Assembly (NCBI GenBank): GCA_963975935.1
Contig: CAXBIQ010000013.1
Span: 27,745-91,744, forward strand
Direction of reading: 5' to 3'
DNA: 64,000 nucleotides
Source of the DNA: Planktosalinus sp963975935
GTDB lineage: Bacteria; Bacteroidota; Bacteroidia; Flavobacteriales; Flavobacteriaceae
Shown here: one piece after another, positions 10,028-18,390 of the stretch
Layout: each line of letters starts with the position of its first letter
Position numbering within the stretch: the first letter of the stretch is position 1
Notes under the pieces: model-generated
Told to the model about the DNA's origin: nothing
The model's input: only the letters and a program-made list of their open reading frames with translations
The model's database searches: none
Translations under genes and position numbers: made by a program

Positions 10028-11128
10028 ATGAAAACGAGAACATGCCCATATTTCTTAGTAATCTTCACGCTGTTATTCACTTTAACCGGCGGTTTACTAT
10101 CAGCTCAAAACAAATTTAAGGTAGTCATTGATGCCGGTCACGGTGGTCACGATAGTGGTGCTTCTTATTATGGGTATATGGAAAAGGACATAGCCTTGAG
10201 TGTCACGCTTATAGCCGGAGCTATTTTAGAGAAAAACAAAGATATAGACGTGGTTTATACACGTAAGACAGATGTTTTTCTCGGTTTGAGAGAACGTGCA
10301 GATATTGCCAATAAAGCCAATGCAGATTTATTTGTTTCCATTCATGCCAATGCTGCCAAAAATACTTCTGCTTATGGTGCAGAAACTTTTGTATTGGGAC
10401 TTCATAGGTCTCAGGAAAACTTTGAAGTTGCCAAAAAAGAAAACCAGGTGATTTATCTGGAGGAAAACTATGAGGAGATTTATGGAGATTTTGACCCTTC
10501 ATCCCCTGAATCATTAATTGGTCTAACTTTAATGCAGGAGGAGTACCTTGACCAAAGCATTGAACTGGCTTCTTTCATACAAAATAACTTTACCCAGCGC
10601 CTCAAAAGACGTGATCGAAGTGTAAAGCAGGCCGGTTTTTGGGTACTTTATAATACATATATGCCCAGTGTTCTTGTTGAAACCGGTTTTATCTCAAATC
10701 GTGCGGAAGGGGTATATCTCAACTCACGTAAAGGACAACTGGAATTGGGCCAAGCCATTGCAGATGCTATTATCACCTATTACAACGGTATTAAATCATC
10801 ATATATAGCAAGTGTTATACCCCAACCTTTAGAGGAAAATACACCTGTAGCTGCAGCAGAAAGTGAAGTGTATGAAGATGTCATTTTTAAGGTTCAAATT
10901 GCAGCGAGCAAAAGAAAACTAGATACAAAACCTCAAAATTTTAAAGGTCTTTCGGCGGTTAGCAGGGACCAGGAATCCGGTTTGTATAAATATTATTACG
11001 GAAGCACCTCAGATTACATTCAAATAAAAAACCTTCAACAGGAAGCCAGACAAAAAGGATATGCAAGTGCTTTTGTAGTTGCATTCAAAAAAGGAAAGAA
11101 GGTAAACCTTGCAGATATCATAAATTAG
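10028..11128 (+). CDS. N-acetylmuramoyl-L-alanine amidase (Amidase_3) with C-terminal SPOR-like region
   Basis: It cleaves the amide bond between N-acetylmuramic acid and the stem peptide of peptidoglycan in the periplasm. I chose ATG at 10028; the frame also opens at a TTG two codons earlier. A signal peptide (FTLLFTLTGGLLSAQ) precedes the Amidase_3 domain (about 30-255). Zinc ligands are seen in VIDAGHGG, YMEKDIAL and SIHANA, and the catalytic Glu in SVLVETGF. A 75-residue C-terminal part (FKVQIAASKRKL to AFVVAFKKGKK) resembles a SPOR peptidoglycan-binding domain. The protein is about 366 aa. It heads a rightward series of closely spaced genes and is divergent from lptD. Confidence 0.94.
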   Translation: MKTRTCPYFLVIFTLLFTLTGGLLSAQNKFKVVIDAGHGGHDSGASYYGYMEKDIALSVTLIAGAILEKNKDIDVVYTRKTDVFLGLRERADIANKANADLFVSIHANAAKNTSAYGAETFVLGLHRSQENFEVAKKENQVIYLEENYEEIYGDFDPSSPESLIGLTLMQEEYLDQSIELASFIQNNFTQRLKRRDRSVKQAGFWVLYNTYMPSVLVETGFISNRAEGVYLNSRKGQLELGQAIADAIITYYNGIKSSYIASVIPQPLEENTPVAAAESEVYEDVIFKVQIAASKRKLDTKPQNFKGLSAVSRDQESGLYKYYYGSTSDYIQIKNLQQEARQKGYASAFVVAFKKGKKVNLADIIN

Positions 11129-11162
11129 ATGTTAATTGTCCCATAGGTGTAAATAATATTCC

Positions 11163-11170
11163 TAAATTTG
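11163..11170 (+). promoter_or_regulatory. Perfect TAnnTTTG -7 box upstream of the MCE gene
   Basis: TAAATTTG ends 22 bases before the GTG start at 11193. A TTG lies 24 bases upstream, a little far for a -33 element. This could let the MCE gene start a transcript separate from the amidase. Confidence 0.4.
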
Positions 11171-11192
11171 TTTTTATATAAAAAATAAGCTA

Positions 11193-12143
11193 GTGAAAAT
11201 ATCCAAAGAAGCAAAAACAGGTTTATTGGCAGTCTTTGCCATTGCTACATTTATATTAGGTTACAATTATCTCAAAGGCATCAACTTTTTTAAAGCAGAC
11301 AGAACCTTTTACGCAGTTTATGACAACGTAGAGGGACTGGGATTGTCTTCAGCCGTTACTATAAATGGGTTAAAAGTTGGAAAAATACAGGATATTACTA
11401 TTTTGGAAAAAAATGCCAGATTGTTGGTTACTTTTAATGTTGAAAACGATTATCAATTTTCAAAAACCAGTATTGCCAGAATTTATGGTGGAGGTATCAT
11501 CGGCGGTAAATCACTCGCCGTCATTCCAGATTTTGAATCAAACAGCCGTGCAGAATCCGGTGATACTTTGGTAGGAAACATCGAAGAAGGAATTATGGAG
11601 CTTGTTAATGACCGGTTGACACCACTACAACAAAAAATTGAAGCCACAGTTGTAAGTGCTGACAGTTTACTTACTTCTTTCAATCAGGTTATGAATGAAG
11701 AAACCCGGGAAAACCTGAGACAAACCATGAAGAATTTTAATGAAACATCCAGTTCGTTAAAAAACTCTTCTGTAGCGCTTGAAGATCTTCTTGTTGAAAA
11801 CAAAAGCAAACTTAACAGCACCTTTGAAAACCTTGATAAAACTGCAGCAAATTTTGCAACACTATCAGATACCCTCTCAAGGGTAGAATTTGGTTCTATG
11901 GTAAAAGAGATTGAACAAACCATAGCAAACCTAAAGACTTTTTCAGAAAAGCTCAACAACGAGGAAGGAAACATAGGCAGACTGCTTCATGACGATGAAC
12001 TCTACAGAAACCTTGACGGTGCTACCCGCCAATTAGAAGAATTGCTTCAGGATATCAAATTAAACCCAAAGCGTTATGTTCATTTTTCAGTTTTCGGAAA
12101 AAAACCCGGTCCCTATGAGGAACCTGAAAACAGGGATGATTAA
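11193..12143 (+). CDS. MlaD/MCE-family lipid-transport protein
   Basis: MCE proteins are the periplasmic substrate-binding parts of Mla-type systems that move phospholipids or other lipids between membranes. The 316-aa product starts with GTG (reads KISKEAKTGLLAVFAIATFI). It has one N-terminal transmembrane anchor and an MCE domain at about 38-115 (YAVYDNVEGLGLSSAVTING and GGGIIGGKSLAVIPD). A long helical, coiled-coil-like tail with many Asn, Leu and Lys residues follows. No MlaE permease or MlaF ATPase gene is in the window, so its partners must be elsewhere. It is 26 bases upstream of the Fe-S membrane protein, in the same direction. Confidence 0.92.
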   Translation: MKISKEAKTGLLAVFAIATFILGYNYLKGINFFKADRTFYAVYDNVEGLGLSSAVTINGLKVGKIQDITILEKNARLLVTFNVENDYQFSKTSIARIYGGGIIGGKSLAVIPDFESNSRAESGDTLVGNIEEGIMELVNDRLTPLQQKIEATVVSADSLLTSFNQVMNEETRENLRQTMKNFNETSSSLKNSSVALEDLLVENKSKLNSTFENLDKTAANFATLSDTLSRVEFGSMVKEIEQTIANLKTFSEKLNNEEGNIGRLLHDDELYRNLDGATRQLEELLQDIKLNPKRYVHFSVFGKKPGPYEEPENRDD

Positions 12144-12169
12144 CTTTAAAAATCTTTAAGAATAGTTAG

Positions 12170-13495
12170 ATGAATTACCTTCCAAACATTCTGTTTTTAA
12201 TCTTGCTCGTTGCAGCAGTTGGTTATTTTGTAAACAACATAAGAAAATTAAAGCGGAACATCGCTTTGGGAAGGGATATTGACCTTTCAGACAATCCCGG
12301 TCAACGATTTAAAAACCTTACAATGATTGCATTGGGCCAGTCAAAAATGGTCAAAAGGCCCATTTCCGGTTTTCTCCATGTCATTGTTTACGTTGGTTTT
12401 ATAATTATCAATATAGAAGTTCTTGAAATTATCTATGATGGCCTTACAGGCTCTCATCGTGCTTTTTCGGTGTTAGGGGGCTTTTATGATTTTCTCATAG
12501 CGTCCTTTGAAATCCTTGCATTCCTGGTAATTGTGAGTGTGGTGGTTTTCTGGATCAGAAGAAATATCCTAAATATCAGACGTTTTTTAAACCGTGAATT
12601 AAAAGGATGGCCGTTTCTGGATGCTAACCTGATTTTATATTTTGAAATGGTTTTAATGGCTTTATTTTTGACCATGAATGCCGCAGATTATCAGCTTCAG
12701 CAATTGGGAGCAGAGGGATATACTGAAGCCGGGGCTTTTCCGGTAAGTCAATTCATTGCGCCACTTTTTTCCAGTATGGCAGAAAGCAGTCTTATTGTTA
12801 TTGAACGCTCTGCATGGTGGCTGCATATTGCAGGGATATTGATATTTCTTAATTATCTCTATTTCTCAAAACACTTACATATTTTACTTGCTTTTCCCAA
12901 TACTTATTACGGTAAGATTTCTAAACTGGGTAAATTTCCAAATAACCCTTCAGTTACAAAAGAAGTTGACCTGATGATGGACCCAAATGCAGATCCTTTT
13001 GCCGCACCTCCTGAAGGGGAAGCAGATACACCACCTGAAAAATTTGGGGCCAGTGATGTTATGGATTTAAATTGGTTTCAACTGCTCAGTGCATATTCGT
13101 GTACAGAATGCGGACGATGCACAAGTGAATGTCCTGCCAATATTACCGGAAAAAAACTATCACCCCGCAAAATAATGATGGACACCCGTGACCGTCTGGA
13201 AGAAGTGGGCAAAAATATTGACAAAAACGGCAAATTTGTTCCTGACGGAAAACAATTGCTTGACGACTATATTTTAAGGGAAGAGTTATGGGCTTGTACT
13301 ACTTGCAATGCCTGTGTGGAAGCTTGTCCCGTAAGTATTGACCCCTTATCCATTATTATGGATATGCGGCAGTATCTGGTGATGGAGCAATCTGCGGCAC
13401 CCAACGAGTTGAATATCGCCATGACCAATGTTGAAAACAACGGCGCACCCTGGCCTTATAACCAAATGGACAGGTTAAACTGGAAGAACGAATAG
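12170..13495 (+). CDS. Membrane-bound heterodisulfide-reductase-like Fe-S protein
   Basis: The N-terminal half (about 1-240) has about five membrane helices and His residues of the kind that bind heme b in NarI/HdrE-like subunits. The C-terminal half has two 4Fe-4S motifs: CTECGRCTSECP, then CTTCNACVEACP about 75 residues later. This is the architecture of an HdrD/GlpC-like electron-transfer protein, but it lacks the CCG domains. Those are encoded separately two genes downstream (14004-14795). The 441-aa protein probably takes electrons from or to the quinone pool. Electron donor and acceptor are unknown. It sits in a tight rightward operon. Confidence 0.9.
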   Translation: MNYLPNILFLILLVAAVGYFVNNIRKLKRNIALGRDIDLSDNPGQRFKNLTMIALGQSKMVKRPISGFLHVIVYVGFIIINIEVLEIIYDGLTGSHRAFSVLGGFYDFLIASFEILAFLVIVSVVVFWIRRNILNIRRFLNRELKGWPFLDANLILYFEMVLMALFLTMNAADYQLQQLGAEGYTEAGAFPVSQFIAPLFSSMAESSLIVIERSAWWLHIAGILIFLNYLYFSKHLHILLAFPNTYYGKISKLGKFPNNPSVTKEVDLMMDPNADPFAAPPEGEADTPPEKFGASDVMDLNWFQLLSAYSCTECGRCTSECPANITGKKLSPRKIMMDTRDRLEEVGKNIDKNGKFVPDGKQLLDDYILREELWACTTCNACVEACPVSIDPLSIIMDMRQYLVMEQSAAPNELNIAMTNVENNGAPWPYNQMDRLNWKNE

Positions 13496-13529
13496 TATTT
13501 GTCGAAGTAAAATATCAAAACCTGAAAGA

Positions 13530-13964
13530 ATGAAGAAAGAAGAAGTAGATAAATTACTCAGTGAGAAAGTAGAAGATGGATTGCACGTCAGTCCCATACT
13601 CCCTAAAAACATTAAAAATTACCTTATTGATATAGACGGTACCATTTGTGATGATATTCCCAATGAAGAACCGGAAAGGATGCTTACGGCAGAAGTTTAC
13701 CCTGATGCTTTAAAAACCCTTAATAAATGGTATGATGAAGGCCATATTATCTGTTTTTTTACTTCACGTACAGAAGAACACCGCAATTATACTGAAACGT
13801 GGCTTGAAAAACACGGATTCAAATACCATAGTTTACTGATGGGAAAACCCCGGGGAGGTAATTATCACTGGATTGATAACCATCTTGTAAAAGCAACCCG
13901 CTATAAAGGAAAATTTACAGACCTTATTGACAAGAAAGTAACAATCAAAGTGTTCGAGGATTAA
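13530..13964 (+). CDS. Small HAD-type phosphatase-like protein
   Basis: The 144-aa protein carries the HAD nucleophile motif in YLIDIDGTICDD (about residues 30-41), a motif II Ser in ICFFTSRTEEH, and a late Asp in NYHWIDNHL. It lacks a cap domain, so it probably acts on a phosphorylated macromolecule or a large substrate, or is a C0-type HAD. Similar Flavobacteriia proteins are sometimes labelled phosphoheptose isomerase, for which I see no support. It lies between the two halves of the Hdr-like Fe-S system with gaps of 34 and 39 bases, so it is very likely cotranscribed. Confidence 0.8.
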   Translation: MKKEEVDKLLSEKVEDGLHVSPILPKNIKNYLIDIDGTICDDIPNEEPERMLTAEVYPDALKTLNKWYDEGHIICFFTSRTEEHRNYTETWLEKHGFKYHSLLMGKPRGGNYHWIDNHLVKATRYKGKFTDLIDKKVTIKVFED

Positions 13965-14003
13965 AAAATTAGAATTTGTTCTAAAGAAAATAACAAATTG
14001 AGT

Positions 14004-14795
14004 ATGAGTGAAGCAATAAAAGTACCCACAATGGCTGAATACCTGGCAGAAGGCAAAAAACCTGAAGTTTTGTTCTGGGTGGGCTGCGCCGGAAGTTTTG
14101 ATGACAGGGCCAAGAAAATCACCAAAGCTTTTGTGAAAATATTAAACAAAACAAACATCGATTTTGCTGTTTTGGGCACAGAAGAGAGCTGTACCGGTGA
14201 CCCTGCAAAACGTGCCGGAAATGAGTTTTTATTTCAGATGCAGGCAAAAATGAATATTGAAGTGCTCAATGGTTATGAAATCAAAAAAATAGTAACGGCT
14301 TGTCCGCATTGCTTTAATACTATCAAAAATGAGTATCCTGAACTTGGCGGAAATTATGAAGTTGTGCATCATACACAGTTTTTAAAATCATTGCTTGAGG
14401 ATGGCCGACTTAAAGTTGAAGGCGGGAAGTTTAAGGGAAAGCGTATTACGTTTCACGACCCGTGTTATTTGGGACGTGCAAATGGAGAGTATGAAGCCCC
14501 GCGTGAACTATTGCAAAAACTGGAAGTAGAACTAGTCGAAATGAAACGCTGTAAAACCCGCGGACTTTGCTGTGGGGCAGGAGGTGCTCAAATGTTCAAA
14601 GAACCGGAGCCGGGCAATAAAGACATCAATATTGAGCGTACTGAAGAAGCTATAGAAACCTCACCAAGCATCATTGCAGCTGCTTGTCCCTTTTGCAATA
14701 CTATGATGACAGATGGCGTAAAAGGAAAAGACAAAGAGAACGATATTGAAGTTATGGATGTAGCCGAAATGATTGCCAATGCTGATGAACTTTAA
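14004..14795 (+). CDS. CCG-domain Fe-S protein (HdrB/GlpC-like subunit)
   Basis: Two cysteine-rich CCG domains are visible: VGCAGSFDDRA with TACPHCFNTIKNEYP, then FHDPCYLGR with LCCGAGGAQMF and ACPFCNTMM. Such domains hold the non-cubane 4Fe-4S cluster of heterodisulfide reductase subunit B or its relatives in lactate and glycerol-3-phosphate oxidation. The frame opens at a TTG at 13998, but ATG at 14004 is the natural start, giving 263 aa. With the membrane Fe-S protein at 12170 it should form one redox complex. No HdrA-like flavoprotein is adjacent. Confidence 0.92.
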   Translation: MSEAIKVPTMAEYLAEGKKPEVLFWVGCAGSFDDRAKKITKAFVKILNKTNIDFAVLGTEESCTGDPAKRAGNEFLFQMQAKMNIEVLNGYEIKKIVTACPHCFNTIKNEYPELGGNYEVVHHTQFLKSLLEDGRLKVEGGKFKGKRITFHDPCYLGRANGEYEAPRELLQKLEVELVEMKRCKTRGLCCGAGGAQMFKEPEPGNKDINIERTEEAIETSPSIIAAACPFCNTMMTDGVKGKDKENDIEVMDVAEMIANADEL

Positions 14796-14829
14796 ATAAA
14801 CAATTTTAATCACCCCAGAACGATAAAAT

Positions 14830-15312
14830 ATGCTTGTATCTTTTGAAGAGTTGCCTGATGATTCAAGAATCTGGATTTACCAGTCGAATAGAAAATTCAA
14901 TGATGTTGAAATACAGGTCATACAAACACGCCTTTCAGAATTTCTTACAGAATGGACCGCCCATGGAACATCGCTTGAAGCCGGGTTTGAAATCAAACAC
15001 CAACGTTTTATTGTGATAGGGTTGAACCAGAAAAATGCATCGGCCTCGGGTTGTTCCATTGATGCTTCGGTACACTTTATTCAGCAGTTGGAAAAAGAGT
15101 TTGAAGTTGATTTGCTCGACAAAATGAATGTTACTTATTATACTGGAGAGTACATCGCATTTAAACCTTTAAATGAATTTAAAGCCATGGCAAAGTCCAA
15201 AGCCATTTCAAAAAACACGGTTGTTTTTAACAATTTGGTCAACACCAAAGAAGAATATCTTGAAAACTGGGAAGTTCCTGCAGCAGACAGCTGGCATTCA
15301 AGGTTTTTTTAG
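14830..15312 (+). CDS. Conserved Flavobacteriia protein of unknown function
   Basis: This 160-aa soluble protein starts MLVSFEELPDDSRIWIYQS and ends in ADSWHSRFF. It shows no signal peptide, membrane segment, Walker motif or other recognised catalytic motif. Relatives in Flavobacteriia are often labelled ABC transporter ATPase, but no P-loop or ABC signature is present, so that label looks wrong. It follows the CCG gene by 34 bases and is probably the last gene of the operon. A single Cys lies in the SASGCSIDASVHF segment. Confidence 0.8.
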   Translation: MLVSFEELPDDSRIWIYQSNRKFNDVEIQVIQTRLSEFLTEWTAHGTSLEAGFEIKHQRFIVIGLNQKNASASGCSIDASVHFIQQLEKEFEVDLLDKMNVTYYTGEYIAFKPLNEFKAMAKSKAISKNTVVFNNLVNTKEEYLENWEVPAADSWHSRFF

Positions 15313-15391
15313 GATACATCAGTTAGACTTTTTGGTCATCGGTTTTTTAAAAATAAGATTTCCTTAAGATTCCATTGCACTTTAAATTTAC

Positions 15392-15399
15392 TATTTTTG
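15392..15399 (+). promoter_or_regulatory. Perfect TAnnTTTG -7 box upstream of the GH3 fusion gene
   Basis: TATTTTTG lies 41 bases before the ATG at 15441 in a 128-base AT-rich gap. No convincing TTTG is seen at the -33 position, so this is a position-and-motif call. Confidence 0.4.
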
Positions 15400-15440
15400 T
15401 CTAAACACATTTATAGCACATTTTTTGTTTCAAATTCTCT

Positions 15441-18359
15441 ATGATAAAATACCTCATTTCAGCAGTTTTCTTTTTCCAGTTTCTTTTTTCATTTGCTCAG
15501 CAGATACATCCTTTGTATGTGTTAGACGATCTTGAAAACCAGCAGAAATGGGTGGATAGTATTTATGATGGTATGTCGCTTGAAGAAAAAGTGGGGCAAC
15601 TCTTTATGGTCGATTTATTTTCTTCAGACCCAAAATCAAAAGTGGACCGCATCAAGCGCTTGATTGAGGAGCACCATATAGGCGGAATTATTTTTTCAAA
15701 AGGCGGGCCGGGAAGACAGGCAAAGATTACCAATGATTTTCAGAAAACCGCAAAAGTTCCCCTTATGATTGCGATGGACGCAGAGTGGGGGCTTGCCATG
15801 CGTCTTGATTCAACTTATGCCTTCCCGTGGAATATGACACTGGGCGCTATTGAGGATTTATCCCTTATAAAAAAAGTTGGGAAACGTATTGGGGAGCACA
15901 ATAAGCGATTAGGCATTCATATGAACTTTGCCCCGGTTATAGACATCAACACAAACCCCAATAATCCCATCATTGGGAACCGCTCCTTTGGAGAAGACAG
16001 AGAAAACGTTACTCAAAAAGCCGCAGCTTTTATGGAAGGAATGCAAAGCGCCGGTGTTCTTGCTAATGGAAAACATTTTCCCGGGCACGGTGATACTGAT
16101 ACTGATTCACATAAAACATTACCAACAGTAAGTTTCTCTGAAAAAAGAATCGATAGTGTTGAGTTATATCCATATAAAAATCTGTTTAACAAAGGCCTAG
16201 CCAGTGTTATGATTGCACATTTAAATGTCCCGAGCCTGGAACCCCGTCAAAATTTACCGACATCGCTATCCAAACCGGTTGTTACAGATTTGCTCAAGGA
16301 CAAACTTGGTTTTGATGGATTAATCTTTACAGATGCCTTGAATATGAAAGGTGTTTCAAATTATACAACGCCCGGACAGGTAGATTTGGCAGCGTTTCAT
16401 GCAGGTAATGATGTCTTGCTTATTTCTGAAGATATACCAAAAGCACACGCCCTAATAGTAGCCGCATATAGTTCAGGAGATATTTCAGAGGAGCGTTTGT
16501 CACATTCGGTCAAGAAAATTTTGTTTGCTAAGTACAAAGTGGGTTTACACAATTTTAAACCCGTCCAGACAAAATATCTTTATGAGGAATTGAATTCGGT
16601 TTTAAATGATGAGCTTTATGAAGAGTTGATGGAAAATGCCATTACGGTTGTAAAAAACAGTAATTCGGTTTTGCCCATTAAAGATTTAAACAAGAAAAAA
16701 TTTGCCTACGTAAATTTTGGTGATGATAGTGGTGAACATTTTTACAACCAATTAAAGAAATATGCCCGGGTGGATTGGGTAAAAGCCAATTCCTTGGATG
16801 ATTTGATACTCAAGTTAAAGCATTATGAAACTGTTGTTATTGGGTTTCACAAGTCAAATGATAATCCGTGGAAAAGCTATAAAATGTCACAAAGGGAGCT
16901 TACGTGGATATATGAAATCGCACGCACTAATAAGGTGATATTTAATGTCTTCACCAGTCCATATACACTTTTGGATTTAAAAACCACGACCCATTTTGAA
17001 GGTGTTATGGTATCTTACCAAAACAGCAAAATTGGACAAGAAGTGGCAGCGCAGATTATTTTTGGGGCCAGGCCCGCAAAGGGAAAACTACCTGTGACAG
17101 CGGGAGAAGCCTTTCCGGTAAGCACCACAGTTAGCACCTCATATCTGGGTCGTTTGAGTTATGGAACCCCTGAAAGTGTGGGTATGAACTCACAGCGTTT
17201 AAAAAAAATAGATTCCCTGGCAAACAGGGTGGTGAATGAAGGTATGGCTCCGGGTCTTCAGTTGCTTGTTGCCAAAAAAGGAAAAGTAATTTTTAATAAA
17301 AACTATGGGTATCACACCCAGCAAAAAAAGATAAAAGTGGAAGACGAGCATATTTATGATGTCGCTTCTCTTACCAAGATTATGGCTTCAGTCCCTATAT
17401 TGATAAAATTGGCTGATCAGGGTGTTATAACTCTTGAAACAACCCTAGGCGAATTGCTTCCCGAATACCGTCTTTCCAATAAAAGCCATATAGCACTTAA
17501 GGAATTACTTTCACATTATGCCGGATTGAAATCCTGGATCCCTTTTTACAAAAACACTATGGATCCTGTTACCAAAAAACCTTCAGCAACTTATTATAGA
17601 AACGCTCCGGAAAAAGGGTTTTCACTCAAGGTTACAGAAAAATTATATGCCCGTGATGATTTGCAGGACAGTATTCAGGAAATTATTCTCAAAAGTGACG
17701 TGGCATCTAGGGTAAAATATCTCTATAGTGATTTACCATACTATATTCTGAAAAAGTATTTCGAAAAGCATTATGGGGTGCCTATGGAAGATATTATAGA
17801 GCGAGAGTTATATGAATCCCTTGGCACAAGTTATACTGGTTATTTACCAACAGAGAAATTTGATCTGGATCAAATCGTTCCCACCGAAATGGATAGTGAC
17901 TATAGAATGCAGAAAGTTCATGGGTATGTTCACGATCAGGGAGCCGCTATGATTGGTGGGGTGAGTGGTCATGCCGGGGTTTTTAGTAATGCAAATGATA
18001 TAGCCAAGATTATGCAACTCTATGTTCAAAATGGGTTTTATGGCGGCAAGCGCTATTTTGCTCCGGAATCCCTTGAATTATTTAATACCTGTTACTTTTG
18101 TGATAAGGATGTGCGACGTGGAGTAGGGTTTGATAAGCCCCAGTTGGGGACAGTTGGTCCCACCTGTGGTTGTGTCTCGATGACGAGCTTTGGTCATTCC
18201 GGTTTTACCGGAACTTATACCTGGGCAGACCCTGAAACAGAAATTGTTTATGTGTTTTTATCAAACCGTACATACCCTGATGTAAATAATAGAAAATTAA
18301 TCAGTAGTAACATACGCACAGAGATTCAACAAGCCATCTATGATGCAATTGATTATTAA
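15441..18359 (+). CDS. GH3 N-acetylglucosaminidase-like enzyme fused to a serine hydrolase (CubicO/beta-lactamase type)
   Basis: A signal peptide (LISAVFFFQFLFSFAQ) directs the 972-aa protein out of the cytoplasm. Residues about 35-370 form a GH3/NagZ-like domain with KHFPGHGDTDTDSHKTLP near 210, including the Asp/His loop, and the catalytic Asp in FTDALNMKG near 295. A GH3 C-terminal-like linker follows. Residues about 590-965 form a class C beta-lactamase/CubicO-type domain with SLTK (Ser near 643), YSD (near 762) and HSG (near 918), the three active-site motifs. Both active sites look intact. The pairing suggests cleavage of cell-wall muropeptides or glycopeptides in the periplasm. Similar fusions occur in Bacteroidota. 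Confidence 0.92.
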   Translation: MIKYLISAVFFFQFLFSFAQQIHPLYVLDDLENQQKWVDSIYDGMSLEEKVGQLFMVDLFSSDPKSKVDRIKRLIEEHHIGGIIFSKGGPGRQAKITNDFQKTAKVPLMIAMDAEWGLAMRLDSTYAFPWNMTLGAIEDLSLIKKVGKRIGEHNKRLGIHMNFAPVIDINTNPNNPIIGNRSFGEDRENVTQKAAAFMEGMQSAGVLANGKHFPGHGDTDTDSHKTLPTVSFSEKRIDSVELYPYKNLFNKGLASVMIAHLNVPSLEPRQNLPTSLSKPVVTDLLKDKLGFDGLIFTDALNMKGVSNYTTPGQVDLAAFHAGNDVLLISEDIPKAHALIVAAYSSGDISEERLSHSVKKILFAKYKVGLHNFKPVQTKYLYEELNSVLNDELYEELMENAITVVKNSNSVLPIKDLNKKKFAYVNFGDDSGEHFYNQLKKYARVDWVKANSLDDLILKLKHYETVVIGFHKSNDNPWKSYKMSQRELTWIYEIARTNKVIFNVFTSPYTLLDLKTTTHFEGVMVSYQNSKIGQEVAAQIIFGARPAKGKLPVTAGEAFPVSTTVSTSYLGRLSYGTPESVGMNSQRLKKIDSLANRVVNEGMAPGLQLLVAKKGKVIFNKNYGYHTQQKKIKVEDEHIYDVASLTKIMASVPILIKLADQGVITLETTLGELLPEYRLSNKSHIALKELLSHYAGLKSWIPFYKNTMDPVTKKPSATYYRNAPEKGFSLKVTEKLYARDDLQDSIQEIILKSDVASRVKYLYSDLPYYILKKYFEKHYGVPMEDIIERELYESLGTSYTGYLPTEKFDLDQIVPTEMDSDYRMQKVHGYVHDQGAAMIGGVSGHAGVFSNANDIAKIMQLYVQNGFYGGKRYFAPESLELFNTCYFCDKDVRRGVGFDKPQLGTVGPTCGCVSMTSFGHSGFTGTYTWADPETEIVYVFLSNRTYPDVNNRKLISSNIRTEIQQAIYDAIDY

Positions 18360-18390
18360 TATAGCAAATTTATAAAACCCGGAAACTGTC

